Source of the DNA: Jeotgalicoccus psychrophilus DSM 19085
GTDB taxonomy: Bacteria; Bacillota; Bacilli; Staphylococcales; Salinicoccaceae
Direction: 5' to 3'
NCBI RefSeq assembly: GCF_000425845.1
Contig: NZ_KE384463.1
Location: forward strand, 190,169-254,168
Length of the DNA: 64,000 bases
In this document: piece by piece, positions 18,795-28,638 of the stretch
How positions within the stretch are numbered: the stretch's first letter is position 1
Layout of the letters: each line of letters begins with the position of its first letter
The notes under the pieces: model-generated
The model's database searches: none
Told to the model about the DNA's origin: nothing
The model's input: only the letters and a program-made list of their open reading frames with translations
Program-made: the position numbers and the translations under genes

Positions 18795-20081
18795 ATGTAT
18801 AACAAGTCAAAAGAATTATATGCTGAAGCAGTTAAAGTAATGCCCGGCGGTGTGAACTCTCCGGCACGTGCCTTTAAATCTGTCGGCGACCACCCGTTAT
18901 TTATCGACCACGCTAAGGGTGCGCGTCTTTACGACGTCGACGGCAATTCATATATCGACTATTCATTAAGTTTCGGCCCTTTAATTTTAGGCCACGCAGA
19001 CGAAAAGACAGTTAAAAGCGTCCAGGATGCCGCAGTTAAAGGCACATCTTTCGGTGCGCCGACAGAGCTTGAAACAACAATGGCTGAACTTGTTATGGAA
19101 CGCGTGCCATCTATCGAGATGATTCGTATGGTATCGTCAGGTACTGAAGCAACGCTAGCAGTATTACGTCTAGCGCGCGGCTATACAGGCAGAGAAAAAA
19201 TACTTAAATTTGAAGGCTGCTACCACGGCCACAGTGACTCGTTATTAATTAAAGCAGGTTCCGGTGTTGCAACGCTTGGACTGCCGGACTCACCGGGAGT
19301 ACCTGAAGGCACTGCGAAAAATACAATTACTGTACCTTATAACGACGAAGCCAGTCTGAAAGAAGCATTCGATAAATTCGGCGATGATATCGCAGCAGTT
19401 ATTATGGAGCCTGTAGCAGGCAACATGGGTGTCGTACCGCCGGTTGAAGGCTACCTTCAGTTCGTGCGTGATATTACAGAGAAAAACGGTTCACTGTTAA
19501 TCTTCGATGAAGTCATGACAGGATTCCGTGTCGGATTTAACTCAGCACAGGGACACTTCGGTATTACACCGGACTTAACTTGTCTCGGTAAAGTAATCGG
19601 CGGCGGACTGCCGGTCGGTGCTTACGGCGGCAAGAAAGAAATTATGGAACGTATTGCCCCTGCTGGCGACATTTATCAGGCTGGAACACTTTCAGGTAAT
19701 CCGCTGGCAATGAGTGCAGGCCTTGCGACCTTAAGCCAGTTAACAGAAGACAGCTACAAATACTTCGGCAAGCTGGCGGATCAGCTTGAAGCGGGACTGA
19801 AAGAAGTATTTGCCAAACACAAGACACCAATTACGATTAACCGTGCAGGCTCAATGATCGGCTTCTTCTTAACTGAAGGACCTGTAACTGATTTCGACAG
19901 TGCGAATAAGAGCGATTTAGACTTATTCAAAGCAATGTACCAGGCCTTATTAGCAGAAGGTATTTACCTTCCTCCATCACAGTTCGAAGGCATGTTCCTA
20001 TCAACGAAACATACTGAAGAAGATATAGAGAAGACAATTACTGCGTTTGATAATGCATTAAGTAAAGTTACGGGTAAATAA
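18795..20081 (+). CDS. hemL: Glutamate-1-semialdehyde 2,1-aminomutase
   Basis: PLP enzyme making 5-aminolevulinate from glutamate-1-semialdehyde. 428 aa from ATG 18795, with AAGGGAG 9 nt upstream, immediately behind the hemB stop. [10 protein letters not shown] (about 16), [16 protein letters not shown] (about 121), [18 protein letters not shown], and the PLP lysine in [17 protein letters not shown] (about 265). Last gene of the hem operon. No strong terminator follows, and the cytochrome c gene has its own probable -10. Confidence 0.97.
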   Translation: MYNKSKELYAEAVKVMPGGVNSPARAFKSVGDHPLFIDHAKGARLYDVDGNSYIDYSLSFGPLILGHADEKTVKSVQDAAVKGTSFGAPTELETTMAELVMERVPSIEMIRMVSSGTEATLAVLRLARGYTGREKILKFEGCYHGHSDSLLIKAGSGVATLGLPDSPGVPEGTAKNTITVPYNDEASLKEAFDKFGDDIAAVIMEPVAGNMGVVPPVEGYLQFVRDITEKNGSLLIFDEVMTGFRVGFNSAQGHFGITPDLTCLGKVIGGGLPVGAYGGKKEIMERIAPAGDIYQAGTLSGNPLAMSAGLATLSQLTEDSYKYFGKLADQLEAGLKEVFAKHKTPITINRAGSMIGFFLTEGPVTDFDSANKSDLDLFKAMYQALLAEGIYLPPSQFEGMFLSTKHTEEDIEKTITAFDNALSKVTGK

Positions 20082-20117
20082 TTTAAATTTTGTACTTCAT
20101 GCGGGATAGAATATGTG

Positions 20118-20123
20118 TATAAT
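20118..20123 (+). promoter_or_regulatory. Probable -10 of the cytochrome c gene
   Basis: TATAAT 38 bp before the ATG. A weak CTTCAT lies 17 bp upstream as -35. Confidence 0.45.
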
Positions 20124-20155
20124 AGTAGTACTAGTATAAATGGGGGTAGACATAA

Positions 20156-20653
20156 ATGAGTGATAAGAAAAAACGTTCACGCGGCGTAAAAGTCGATGGC
20201 CAGCCTCGTGTCATCGAGAAAAATCCAGATAACAGTACAAAAGGCACGGTACACCTTTACTGGGTAATACCGGTTATAATCGTTTTCCTAATTGTTCCAT
20301 TACTTATTTTCCACTTGGGCGGCGGCGGAAGCGACACTGCATCTGAAGAAGAAGCTGCAACAGAAGAAACAGCGGATTCAGGAGAAGAGTCAGGTGAATC
20401 TGAAGAAGGCGGCGAAGAAACTGCATCAAGCGGAGATGTTGATGCTGAAGGAATCGCCCGCGATAACTGTGCGTCATGTCACGGACAGGACTTCTCAGGA
20501 GCTATGGGTCCGGCTTTAGCGGGAACTAGTCTTGCTGAAGATGAATTTACATCAATCGTCCGCGACGGCCAGGGATCTATGCCTGCATTTAGTGCAGACC
20601 AGGTTGCTGACGAAGAACTGACAGCAATGTACCAGTTCTTCAGTGAACAATAA
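20156..20653 (+). CDS. Membrane-anchored c-type cytochrome (CccA-like)
   Basis: A 165-residue protein: basic N-terminus, one transmembrane anchor (about 37-57, WVIPVIIVFLIVPLLIFHL), an acidic Glu/Ser/Gly linker (60-95), and a class I cytochrome c domain with the haem-binding CASCH (about 103-107) and a distal methionine in GSMPAF (about 142). It would carry electrons outside the membrane, for example to a cytochrome c oxidase. Haem c attachment needs a maturation system that I do not see in this window, though HemX is a CcsA relative. It lies 75 bp behind hemL. S. aureus lacks c-type cytochromes, so this helps to place the organism in a different genus. Confidence 0.93.
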   Translation: MSDKKKRSRGVKVDGQPRVIEKNPDNSTKGTVHLYWVIPVIIVFLIVPLLIFHLGGGGSDTASEEEAATEETADSGEESGESEEGGEETASSGDVDAEGIARDNCASCHGQDFSGAMGPALAGTSLAEDEFTSIVRDGQGSMPAFSADQVADEELTAMYQFFSEQ

Positions 20654-20663
20654 TATTTGAGAT

Positions 20664-20702
20664 AAAAAGACAAACTCGTATTGTATGAGTTTGTCTTTTT
20701 CT
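20664..20702 (+). terminator. Terminator after the cytochrome c gene
   Basis: AAAAAGACAAACTC pairs with GAGTTTGTCTTTTT, symmetrical and strong. Confidence 0.88.
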
Positions 20703-20731
20703 ATATATACAGAGGTTGGGAGACGGAGTAT

Positions 20732-22168
20732 ATGAACAAGACAGGGGAAAAAGGGAATTTAAACGGCAGAAATCTGGTCATTGCGATTTTAATTATCGGT
20801 GCGTTTATTTCGATTTTAAATCAGACGCTGCTGGTCACGGCCGTACCGGTCATTATGAAAGATTTGGACATTCCGTTCAGCACAGCGCAGTGGCTGACGA
20901 CCGGTTTCTTTTTAGTGAACGGAATAATGATTCCGATATCTGCATTTTTAATTAATAAATTTACAACGCGGAAACTCTATATGACCGCGATGATTTTATT
21001 TACAATTGGAACGATTGTCGCAGCACTGTCGACAGTGTTTCCAATGCTGCTCGCCGGGCGCATACTGCAGGCATCAGGCGCGGGTATTATGATGCCCTTA
21101 TCACAGGTGATTTTACTGCAGATGTTCACGGTCGAAAATCGGGGCAAGGCGATGGGACTGTTCGGGCTGATTATCGGCTTTGCACCCGCCATCGGACCGA
21201 CACTGTCAGGCTACATAGTTGAATTCTGGCCCTGGCGCACGCTGTTCATTATCATTACACCGCTTGCAGCATTGAATATAGTATTTGCATTCTTCTATAT
21301 GCGGAACGTCACTGAACAGACGAATCCGAAAGTGGATATCCTCTCAATCGTGATGTCGACACTTGGCTTCGGCGGACTGTTATACGGTTTCTCAGTTGCC
21401 GGAGTCAGCGGCTGGCTGAGTGTGGAAGTCCTGCTGCCAATCTTTGCAGGATTATTTATTGTCGGACTGTTTGTCAGAAGACAATTTAAACTGACGCAGC
21501 CGATATTGGAAATACGTGTCTTAAAAAATCCGTATTTCCTCATGGCGTCACTGATCGGGATTATCGTCTTTGTGTCGATGGTCAGTGCGAACAATATCGT
21601 TCCTGTCTTAATGCAGGACATGCTCGGCTTTACCGCATTCCAGTCAGGACTGTCACTCTTACCGGGTGCCCTGGTCATGGGTGTCATCTCACTCATCGCC
21701 GGCTGGCTCTTTGACCGCTACGGCATCCGGCTGCTGACATTTACGAGTCTGATCTTAATATTAGTGACGTCGGTGCTGATGTCGTTTTTAAGCACAGAAA
21801 CAACATTTACCTATATTACAATCGTTTATACTGTGCGCCTTGCCGGCGTTGGACTGTCGATGATGGCACTCACAACATACGCGATGAACGCGCTCGAGAA
21901 CCATATGATCTCCCACGGCACATCGCTGAACAATACGATGCGCCAAATCGGCGGTTCGCTCTTCACGGCACTCTTTATTACAATCATGACCGGCGTCGCG
22001 TTTAACATGTCCGGTGGAAATCCGACAACTGCGGATGAAATCGCAGGGGTAAACGCCACCTTCATCACATCCGCAGTGCTGGCGGTGATCGGTTTAATAT
22101 TTGCCTTCTTTTTAAAAGAACAGGAAAGAGTTGTGAGCGATAAAGACCGCCCGGACGAGCTGGAATGA
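20732..22168 (+). CDS. MFS multidrug exporter, DHA2 (EmrB/QacA) family
   Basis: 478 residues with about 14 predicted membrane segments, starting at ATG 20732 (GGGAG 9 nt upstream); the frame from 20681 runs through a terminator and is rejected. Family motifs: LDIPFSTAQWLTTGF near TM2, LAGRILQASGAGIMMPLS (motif B) and GLIIGFAPAIGPTLSGYIVEFWPWRTLFII (motif C). Family members are proton antiporters for lipophilic drugs or metabolites; the substrate here is unknown. It is a monocistronic unit with no visible partner regulator. Confidence 0.9.
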   Translation: MNKTGEKGNLNGRNLVIAILIIGAFISILNQTLLVTAVPVIMKDLDIPFSTAQWLTTGFFLVNGIMIPISAFLINKFTTRKLYMTAMILFTIGTIVAALSTVFPMLLAGRILQASGAGIMMPLSQVILLQMFTVENRGKAMGLFGLIIGFAPAIGPTLSGYIVEFWPWRTLFIIITPLAALNIVFAFFYMRNVTEQTNPKVDILSIVMSTLGFGGLLYGFSVAGVSGWLSVEVLLPIFAGLFIVGLFVRRQFKLTQPILEIRVLKNPYFLMASLIGIIVFVSMVSANNIVPVLMQDMLGFTAFQSGLSLLPGALVMGVISLIAGWLFDRYGIRLLTFTSLILILVTSVLMSFLSTETTFTYITIVYTVRLAGVGLSMMALTTYAMNALENHMISHGTSLNNTMRQIGGSLFTALFITIMTGVAFNMSGGNPTTADEIAGVNATFITSAVLAVIGLIFAFFLKEQERVVSDKDRPDELE

Positions 22169-22261
22169 CAACGGCGTTTTCCTGTTGTGAACCGAAGTTA
22201 ATAACAACGAGTATTAACGAAAATTAAGGGTATTTGAAAGTATTGATATGTGATTCATCTA

Positions 22262-22466
22262 GTTAAAGTACGACGGGGAAACGCCGTCGTAGTCGAAGCG
22301 GTGTTAAAGTACGACGGTCAAACACCGTCGTATTCGAAGCTGTGTTAAAGTCCGACGGGGAAGCGGTGTCGTATTCGAAGCGATGTTAAAGTACGACGGG
22401 GAAACGCCGTCGTACTCGAAGCGATGTTAAAGTCCGACAGGCAACCGCCGTCGGCCTCCAAACGCC
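22262..22466. repeat. Tandem array A: five 41-bp hairpin repeats
   Basis: Units begin with GTTAAAGT at 22262, 22303, 22344, 22385 and 22426, exactly 41 bp apart. Each holds an inverted repeat: copies 1 and 4 TACGACGG/CCGTCGTA, copy 2 TACGACGGT/ACCGTCGTA. In copy 5, two arm positions change together (CCGAC/GTCGG), keeping the stem. Copy 3 is partly degenerate. The spacer between stems ends in TCGAAG. The rest of the 452-bp gap (22169-22620) is AT-rich and holds no ORF. Confidence 0.93.
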
Positions 22467-22620
22467 AGCCAGCACTCAAAATCAACACAAATCACTCTAA
22501 ACAACACCAAATCACGCTGCAGCACAGTTTTCTGAATAAAGTGTAAAATGCAACTTACTTTATTTCAGCCATAATATAAGTTATTATTATAGATGAATCT
22601 CCAATAGATAAGGTGATGTT

Positions 22621-23682
22621 ATGAAAGTTCTTCGTTTTCTGCTGCTTGTAGCCGCTGCGGCTCTTATTTCTTACGGACTGTCTTCACTCGGCATGATTTT
22701 ACCGTGGCTGTTTGGTTCGATGATCGCAACCATTCTTTATATCCGGCTCGTCAAACGCGAGTTATATTTCCCGCGCTGGCTCGGTGATCTCGGTGTTATT
22801 ATTATGGCTATCGAGATCGGCTCCACATTGACACTAGATGCACTTTTAGACATGCGCGCTGATTTATTTAATATTTTTCTTATGACGATTCTCGTTCTTT
22901 TACTTAGTCTCGCATTATCGAGACTCTTCATTTATTTAACCGGCAGTACACCGGAGACTGCGGTGCTTGCTTCCGTGCCTGGTGCCTTGTCTCAAATGCT
23001 GATTATGGCCGAAGAGGAGAAGCGCGCTGATATTCTGCTCGTCACGCTGACGCAGATGTCCCGCATCATACTCATCGTACTGATCGTGCCGTTCGTTTCA
23101 GGCTTCTTCAAGCCGGCATCAGAAGCGAACGCACTGCCAATCGAAGTCGATTATATTTCGACGATTTTCACACCGCAAATGCTCATTATTCCGCTCGCTG
23201 CTCTCGCGCTGATTTACCTGCTCAACAAGATAAAATTCCCGGCGAGTTTAATGCTCGGCCCGATTCTCGTCTTAATTATATGGAACTTAACAACGGGCAT
23301 TGAGTTTTCGCTGGATCTCACATTTATTAACGTCGCTCAGATTCTGTTTGGTATCCGTATCGGACTGCAGATTGCCTCTCTGATGACGCAGCTCAACAAA
23401 CGTCTGATTTTCTCGATATTACTGCAGAATTTAATACTGATTTTCGGCACCATGTTCATTGTCTTTGTCTTCCAGCTGTTTACAACGCATCAGTTTAACG
23501 ACTTGTTCTTAAGTGCCGCACCAGGCGGGCTCGGACAGATTATCGTGATTGCGATTGAAACCGGCGGCAACATCGCGATGATTTCGAGTTACCACATCTT
23601 CAGGATATTCTTTATCATTATCGTCGTCGTCCCGATCGTCGGCTACTATTTAAAATATCTGAACAAAAAACGCGCCAAATAG
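22621..23682 (+). CDS. AbrB-family (AmoA regulator-like) integral membrane protein
   Basis: 353 residues with about ten membrane segments in two internal repeats, the duplication typical of the 'putative ammonia monooxygenase / AbrB' membrane family (PF05145). LPWLFGSMIATIL and the later VASVPGALSQMLIMAEE / SAAPGGLGQIIVIAIETG pairs mark the two repeats. The database name is misleading: nothing here binds DNA. Function unknown, probably transport. AAGGTG lies before the ATG. A short dyad CTGTCA/TGACAG behind the stop overlaps the -35 of the valS leader. Confidence 0.85.
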   Translation: MKVLRFLLLVAAAALISYGLSSLGMILPWLFGSMIATILYIRLVKRELYFPRWLGDLGVIIMAIEIGSTLTLDALLDMRADLFNIFLMTILVLLLSLALSRLFIYLTGSTPETAVLASVPGALSQMLIMAEEEKRADILLVTLTQMSRIILIVLIVPFVSGFFKPASEANALPIEVDYISTIFTPQMLIIPLAALALIYLLNKIKFPASLMLGPILVLIIWNLTTGIEFSLDLTFINVAQILFGIRIGLQIASLMTQLNKRLIFSILLQNLILIFGTMFIVFVFQLFTTHQFNDLFLSAAPGGLGQIIVIAIETGGNIAMISSYHIFRIFFIIIVVVPIVGYYLKYLNKKRAK

Positions 23683-23697
23683 TCTGTCACTTCAATC

Positions 23698-23726
23698 TTG
23701 ACAGTTATTTAAAAGTCGCATAATAT
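23698..23726 (+). promoter_or_regulatory. Sigma-A promoter of the valS leader
   Basis: TTGACA (23698-23703), 17-bp spacer, TAATAT (23721-23726). Near-consensus. Confidence 0.88.
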
Positions 23727-23732
23727 TAACTT

Positions 23733-23984
23733 ATATAAATAAGAGACGTAGAAGAGTAGCTGTATGCAGGCGATAATCAGAGAGTAAACGATTGGTGAAA
23801 AGTTTACCGGTGCATGCTGTGAACGTAGTCTATGATAAGTTTTGTGTGAACGCCGGCCAACCAGCCGATCAGTAATCCAAAACGTGCGGTGAGCGTTAAT
23901 CACCAAGTTGAGATGCAGGCTTAAAGCCTGAATTTAGGTGGCACCGCGGAACTCCCGTCCTATTTATGGACTGGAGTTTTTTTG
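23733..23984 (+). promoter_or_regulatory. T-box riboswitch controlling valS-folC
   Basis: A 5' leader with the T-box signature AGGTGGCACCGCGG (about 23936-23949). A long Stem I follows the TSS (AAGAGACG...), with a GUA (or GUC) valine specifier in the segment GAACGTAGTC. The terminator helix AACTCC-CGTCC / GGAC-GGAGTT is followed by a T run (23950-23983). The anti-terminator forms when uncharged tRNA-Val pairs with the T-box bulge, so low valine charging raises synthetase expression. The match to the next gene, valS, fits the specifier. Confidence 0.95.
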
Positions 23985-24010
23985 TTTTTAAAATTATGAG
24001 GAGTGATCAT

Positions 24011-26641
24011 ATGGAAATGCCGAAAAAGTATAATCCGGCTGAAGTTGAAAAAGGTAAGTATGAGAAGTGGATTGAACAGGGACTATTTAAATCAGATGTA
24101 AACAGTGATAAAGAACCATTCTCCATCGTCATTCCGCCGCCGAACGTTACGGGTAAACTTCACCTTGGGCATGCATGGGATACGACGCTGCAGGACATCA
24201 TCACGCGCATGAAGCGTATGCAGGGATACGACGTACTGTATTTACCGGGCATGGACCATGCGGGTATCGCAACGCAGGCTAAGGTGGATGCGCGTCTTCG
24301 TGAAGAAGGCATTAAAGCGTCGGACATCGGCCGCGAGAAGTTTTTAGAGCACGCATGGAACTGGAAAGAGGAATATGCGTCTCATATTCGTGAGCAGTGG
24401 GAGAAACTTGGCTTAGGTCTCGATTACGATAAAGAGCGCTTTACCCTTGATGCAGGACTGTCGAAAGCAGTACGCAAAGTATTTGTTGATATGTACAACA
24501 AGGATTTAATTTACCGCTGTGAATATATTATTAACTGGGATCCACAGACACAGACAGCTCTAAGTGATATCGAAGTGATTCACAAGGATATTGAAGGCAA
24601 ATTCTATCACGTGAAATATCCGTTAACGGACGGTTCAGGTTTCTTAGAAATCGCAACGACGCGTCCCGAGACAATGCTCGGTGATACTGCGGTTGTTGTG
24701 CACCCGGATGACGAACGCTATAAAGATTTTATCGGCAAAACTGTAACGCTGCCAATCGTCGGCCGTGAACTGCCGATTATTGCGGATTCTTACGTGGAAC
24801 AGGAATTCGGTTCAGGTGCAATGAAAGTCACACCGGCACACGATCCGAATGACTTTGAAATTGGTAACCGTCACGATTTAGAGCGTATTAACGTTATGCA
24901 TCCGAACGGTGTCATTAATGAGCTTGGCGGCCAGTATGAGGGTATGGACCGTTTCGACTGCCGCAAGCAGCTGGTAAAAGACCTTGAAGCAGCAGGTTAT
25001 ATGATTAAAATCGAAGCACATATGCATTCTGTCGGACATTCTGAGCGCAGTAACGCCATTGTTGAGCCGTATTTGTCAACGCAGTGGTTCGTCAGCATGA
25101 AGCCTTTAGCTGAGAAGAGCTTGCAAAACCAGGAGACGGATAATCGCGTTGATTTCGTGCCAAACCGTTTTGAGCATACGTTTAACGGCTGGATGGAAAA
25201 CATTCGCGACTGGGTTATTTCACGTCAGTTATGGTGGGGCCATCAGATTCCTGCCTGGTATCACAATGAAACAGGGGAGTTATATGTCGGTGAAGAAGCG
25301 CCTGCAGACAGTGAAAACTGGACACAGGACGAAGATGTTCTGGATACGTGGTTCTCAAGTGCCTTATGGCCGTTTTCGACAATGGGCTGGCCGGACGAAA
25401 CACCGGATCTTGCCAAGTACTTCCCGACGAATGTACTCGTAACAGGTTACGATATTATCTTCTTCTGGGTGGCACGCATGATCTTCTCATCTCTTGAGCA
25501 GACTGGTGAGAAGCCGTTTGACGATGTGCTGCTGCACGGCCTTGTACGCGATGAGCAGAACCGTAAAATGTCGAAATCACTCGGCAACGGTGTCGACCCG
25601 ATGGATGTTATTGAGAGATACGGCGCAGATGCGCTCCGCTACTTCTTATCGACAGGTTCAACACCAGGCCAGGATCTCCGCTATTCAGACGAAAAAGTGG
25701 AAAGCGTCTGGAACTTTATCAACAAAATCTGGAACGCATCACGTTTTGCGCTCATGAACATCGGTGAAGACTTTACGCTGGAAGATATTGATCTTTCAGG
25801 CGATAAATCACTCGCTGACAAATGGATTCTGACACGCTTAAACGAGACAATCGCTGACGTGACTCGCTTATCTGAAGACTACGAGTTCGGTGAAGTCGGG
25901 CGTTCATTATATAACTTTATCTGGGATGATTTCTGTGACTGGTATATTGAAATGGCGAAAGTGCCGATGACAGATGGTACAGATGAAGAGAAACAGATGA
26001 CACGTTCAGTGCTGCTTTATACGCTGGATAAAATTCTGAAAATGCTTCACCCGTTCATGCCGTTTGTAACGGATGAAATTTATCAGACGATCAACAAGAA
26101 AACGTCAATCGTCGTAAGCGAATGGCCGACAGTTGACGAATCGTTAAACTTTGACGATGCTTCAGCTGACATGGAACTCTTAGTAAATATTATTAAATCG
26201 GTTAGAACGACGCGTAACGAAGTCAATACGCCTTTATCTAAACCAATTGATATTAAACTTGAAGTGAAAGATGAAGCGAGACGTGCTGCGGTAGAACGCA
26301 ACAAGCACTATATCGAACGTTTTACTAATCCTGAACATTTAACAATCGCTGCAGCAATAGAAAAAGGCGATGACGATAAGACAGATGTGGTTAAAGGCGC
26401 GACAGTAATACTGCCGCTTGCCGGACTCATCAACAAAGAAGAAGAAATTGCCCGTCTTGAAAAAGAACTCAGCCGCCTGTCAGGTGAATTAAAACGCGTT
26501 GAAGGTAAATTAAACAACGACAAGTTCGTCAGCAATGCACCGGATAAAATTGTTGAAGAAGAACGTCAAAAACAAGCAGGTTACGAAGCGCAGTATAAAG
26601 AAGTAGAAGCGCGTATCGTAAGCTTGAGGGGTGTGAAGTAA
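24011..26641 (+). CDS. valS: Valyl-tRNA synthetase
   Basis: Charges tRNA-Val and edits mischarged Thr. 876 aa from ATG 24011 (GAGGAG 7 nt upstream); the frame from 23966 starts inside the leader terminator and is rejected. Class I signature [14 protein letters not shown] (HIGH, about 45) and [11 protein letters not shown] (KMSKS, about 520). The CP1 editing domain contains [17 protein letters not shown]. The C-terminal coiled-coil arm ([19 protein letters not shown]) is typical of ValS. folC follows 3 bp downstream. Confidence 0.98.
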   Translation: MEMPKKYNPAEVEKGKYEKWIEQGLFKSDVNSDKEPFSIVIPPPNVTGKLHLGHAWDTTLQDIITRMKRMQGYDVLYLPGMDHAGIATQAKVDARLREEGIKASDIGREKFLEHAWNWKEEYASHIREQWEKLGLGLDYDKERFTLDAGLSKAVRKVFVDMYNKDLIYRCEYIINWDPQTQTALSDIEVIHKDIEGKFYHVKYPLTDGSGFLEIATTRPETMLGDTAVVVHPDDERYKDFIGKTVTLPIVGRELPIIADSYVEQEFGSGAMKVTPAHDPNDFEIGNRHDLERINVMHPNGVINELGGQYEGMDRFDCRKQLVKDLEAAGYMIKIEAHMHSVGHSERSNAIVEPYLSTQWFVSMKPLAEKSLQNQETDNRVDFVPNRFEHTFNGWMENIRDWVISRQLWWGHQIPAWYHNETGELYVGEEAPADSENWTQDEDVLDTWFSSALWPFSTMGWPDETPDLAKYFPTNVLVTGYDIIFFWVARMIFSSLEQTGEKPFDDVLLHGLVRDEQNRKMSKSLGNGVDPMDVIERYGADALRYFLSTGSTPGQDLRYSDEKVESVWNFINKIWNASRFALMNIGEDFTLEDIDLSGDKSLADKWILTRLNETIADVTRLSEDYEFGEVGRSLYNFIWDDFCDWYIEMAKVPMTDGTDEEKQMTRSVLLYTLDKILKMLHPFMPFVTDEIYQTINKKTSIVVSEWPTVDESLNFDDASADMELLVNIIKSVRTTRNEVNTPLSKPIDIKLEVKDEARRAAVERNKHYIERFTNPEHLTIAAAIEKGDDDKTDVVKGATVILPLAGLINKEEEIARLEKELSRLSGELKRVEGKLNNDKFVSNAPDKIVEEERQKQAGYEAQYKEVEARIVSLRGVK

Positions 26642-26644
26642 TAA

Positions 26645-27910
26645 ATGGAGTATCAGGACAGCCTGAATTGGATACACGAACGTGCCAAATTCGGTATTAA
26701 GCCGGGTGTGAAGCGGATGGAATGGATGCTGGATAAGCTGGGCAATCCTGAGAAGAAAATTACGGGTGTCCATATCGTCGGCACGAACGGCAAAGGATCG
26801 ACATTGTCTTATATGCGAAGTGCACTGAATGAAAACGGCTATACAGTGGGGACATTTACGTCCCCCTATATCGAAGTATTCAACGAGCGTATTTCGATTG
26901 ACGGCAGACCGATATCTGACGAAGACATTGCCATGCTGGTTAATATCGTGCGCCCGGTGTCGGAACGTATGGTGGAAGAAACGGATTTAGGCACGTCGAC
27001 GGAATTTGAAATCATTACGATGATGATGTTCGTCTACTTCGGCAACGTGCATCCGGTGGATTATGTGCTGGTTGAAGCGGGTTTAGGCGCAACACACGAC
27101 TCGACAAATGTCTTTAATCCGGTGATGACGCTCTTAACGAGTATCGGTCTTGATCATATTGATATTCTCGGAGACACGCTCTTAGATATTACTAAAGATA
27201 AATCCGGTGTGATTAAAGAAAATATTCCTTTAGTCTTTAACGTCAAAGATGATGCCTGCCGGGATTATATTTATAAAGTGCTCGATGAGAAAAATGCGAA
27301 AGGCATAGAACTGACACGCGACGTTATTTTAGTCCCAAACGGTGAGGAATTCAGCTTTAAATACGGCAAGTACGACTTTGATGATATTAAACTTGAAATG
27401 CTCGGCCGCCATCAGCAGGAAAATGCATCGATTGCGATTGCTGCACTGCTTGAAATGATGGACCGTGATCTGGTTAAACTGGACGTCAATAAAATGATCC
27501 AGGGTGTAGAAAAAACATTCTGGACGGGGCGTATCGAACGCATCAGCGAAGATCCGGTAATCATTCTGGACGGTGCACATAACAACGAAGCAGTGGATGT
27601 ACTTGTGGATACGATGCGTGAGCATTACTCTGATAAAAAGATTACGGTATTATTCTCTGCAGTCAAAGGCAAGCCACTAGATAAGATGGTGTATAAAATC
27701 GGTATGCTGGCAGACACCTTTAACGTCACGGAGTTCGACTTCTTTAAAGCAGAAGACGGCGAAGTGCTGTTTAACGCCATCGAGCATCCGAATAAGCACT
27801 TTGTCAAAGATTATATTGATTATATTAAGAATTTTGATGGAGAAATGCTGCTTGTTACAGGAAGCTTATACTTTATAAGTGAAGTGAAGCAGGGTTTAAG
27901 AGCAAAATAG
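26645..27910 (+). CDS. folC: Folylpolyglutamate synthase / dihydrofolate synthase
   Basis: Adds glutamate to (dihydro)folate. 421 aa. P-loop VGTNGKGSTLSYM (about 42-54), YFGNVHPVDYVLVEAGLGA, LTSIGLDHIDILGDTLLDI, and the Mur-ligase C-terminal element IILDGAHNNEAVDVLV (about 305). It starts 3 bp behind valS and shares its T-box-controlled transcript, the usual valS-folC pairing of Bacillales. Terminator directly after. Confidence 0.96.
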   Translation: MEYQDSLNWIHERAKFGIKPGVKRMEWMLDKLGNPEKKITGVHIVGTNGKGSTLSYMRSALNENGYTVGTFTSPYIEVFNERISIDGRPISDEDIAMLVNIVRPVSERMVEETDLGTSTEFEIITMMMFVYFGNVHPVDYVLVEAGLGATHDSTNVFNPVMTLLTSIGLDHIDILGDTLLDITKDKSGVIKENIPLVFNVKDDACRDYIYKVLDEKNAKGIELTRDVILVPNGEEFSFKYGKYDFDDIKLEMLGRHQQENASIAIAALLEMMDRDLVKLDVNKMIQGVEKTFWTGRIERISEDPVIILDGAHNNEAVDVLVDTMREHYSDKKITVLFSAVKGKPLDKMVYKIGMLADTFNVTEFDFFKAEDGEVLFNAIEHPNKHFVKDYIDYIKNFDGEMLLVTGSLYFISEVKQGLRAK

Positions 27911-27917
27911 CTTATTT

Positions 27918-27953
27918 AAAGACAGCAGGGGGAATCCTCTGCTGTCTTTTTTC
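27918..27953 (+). terminator. valS-folC terminator
   Basis: AAAGACAGCAG with CTGCTGTCTTTT and a T run. Confidence 0.87.
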
Positions 27954-27982
27954 TCGTTTAGGTAAAAACAGCTAATTGTCCC

Positions 27983-28091
27983 ATTGAACTGACTACATTG
28001 GGGTGATAAACACTATTCAACCTAATGAAGCCGCAACGATGGGGTGATAATTGGTATTTGCCCCAATGAAGCCGCAACGATGGGGTGATAA
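27983..28091. repeat. Tandem array B: 41-bp hairpin repeats (three copies)
   Basis: Units begin at 27983, 28024 and 28065, exactly 41 bp apart. The core of copies 2 and 3 is ATGAAGCCGCAACGA followed by TGGGGTGATAA. Copy 1 is diverged (ATTGAACTGACTACA). Each forms a hairpin CCCCA/TGGGG (CCCA/TGGG in copy 1) with one internal mismatch and a 9-nt loop. The third copy runs into unrelated sequence at about 28091. It lies in the 341-bp gap between convergent folC and mscL. Confidence 0.85.
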
Positions 28092-28112
28092 CTGCCGCGC
28101 TCCGCTTGGCTG

Positions 28113-28158
28113 CCTCCCCACAGGAAGTAAGATTAAAATTTTATGTCCTGTGGGGAGG
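28113..28158. repeat. Perfect 13-bp inverted repeat
   Basis: CCTCCCCACAGGA (28113-28125) and TCCTGTGGGGAGG (28146-28158) around a 20-nt A/T-rich loop. It lies right behind array B. It has no T run, so it is not a standard terminator. Confidence 0.8.
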
Positions 28159-28202
28159 TTAATGGGAGATGGATATACATGAGCCAGCCAAAAGGATCCC
28201 AT

Positions 28203-28238
28203 AAAAAAAGAGCACCCAAGGTGCTCTCTAAAAAAATT
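28203..28238 (-). terminator. mscL terminator
   Basis: AGAGCACC/GGTGCTCT with CAA loop, A runs on both sides (T run on the minus strand). Confidence 0.85.
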
Positions 28239-28251
28239 TAATAAGTGAAAA

Positions 28252-28638
28252 TTATAAACCAGTACCATCTTTTTTGTTGTCTTCCATACCTTTTAATGAA
28301 TCTCTCATTTCGCGTAAGAGAACCAACTGTTCGTCTTCAACTTCTTCTTCAACGAATTTGTTCTTAGTTAATTTGTTAACGACTTTAACAAATACGAATA
28401 CTGCTGCACCGATAATAACGAAGTCGATAATTGCCTGGATGAATACGCCGTATGTAATGCCCATATATACCCAGTTTGATGCGAAATCAGTATCACCGAA
28501 AATTAAAGCGATTAACGGCATAATAATAGTTTCTACTAATGCCTGAACAATTTTTCCGAATGCTGCACCGATAACTACTGCGACTGCCAGATCTATAACG
28601 TTGCCGCGCAGCATAAAGTCTTTAAATTCCTGCCACAT
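28252..28638 (-). CDS. mscL: Large-conductance mechanosensitive channel
   Basis: Opens on membrane tension to release solutes in osmotic downshock. 128 aa from the ATG at 28638 (AGGAGG 7 nt upstream on the minus strand); a longer frame to 28755 is not used. N-terminal amphipathic helix WQEFKDFMLRGNVIDLAVAVVIG is the MscL signature, then TM1, a periplasmic loop (FGDTDFASNW), TM2 (IQAIIDFVIIGAAVFVFVKVVN) and a C-terminal acidic/basic bundle (EEEVEDEQLVLLREMRDSL). Single-gene unit. Confidence 0.97.
   Translation of the reverse strand: MWQEFKDFMLRGNVIDLAVAVVIGAAFGKIVQALVETIIMPLIALIFGDTDFASNWVYMGITYGVFIQAIIDFVIIGAAVFVFVKVVNKLTKNKFVEEEVEDEQLVLLREMRDSLKGMEDNKKDGTGL

Noticed and set aside
20681-20731. 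Extended N-terminus of the DHA2 exporter
   Set aside because: It would start inside the T run of the cytochrome c terminator; ATG 20732 has a proper site.
23684-23704. CTGTCA/TGACAG dyad as the terminator of the AbrB-family gene
   Set aside because: Short stem, no T run, and its right arm is the -35 of the valS leader promoter.
23966-24010. Extended N-terminus of ValS
   Set aside because: It begins inside the T-box terminator helix; GAGGAG points to ATG 24011.
22262-28091. Regularly spaced repeats as a CRISPR array
   Set aside because: The whole 41-bp unit is repeated, with no unique 30-40-nt spacers. The repeat hairpins differ between loci and no cas gene is present.
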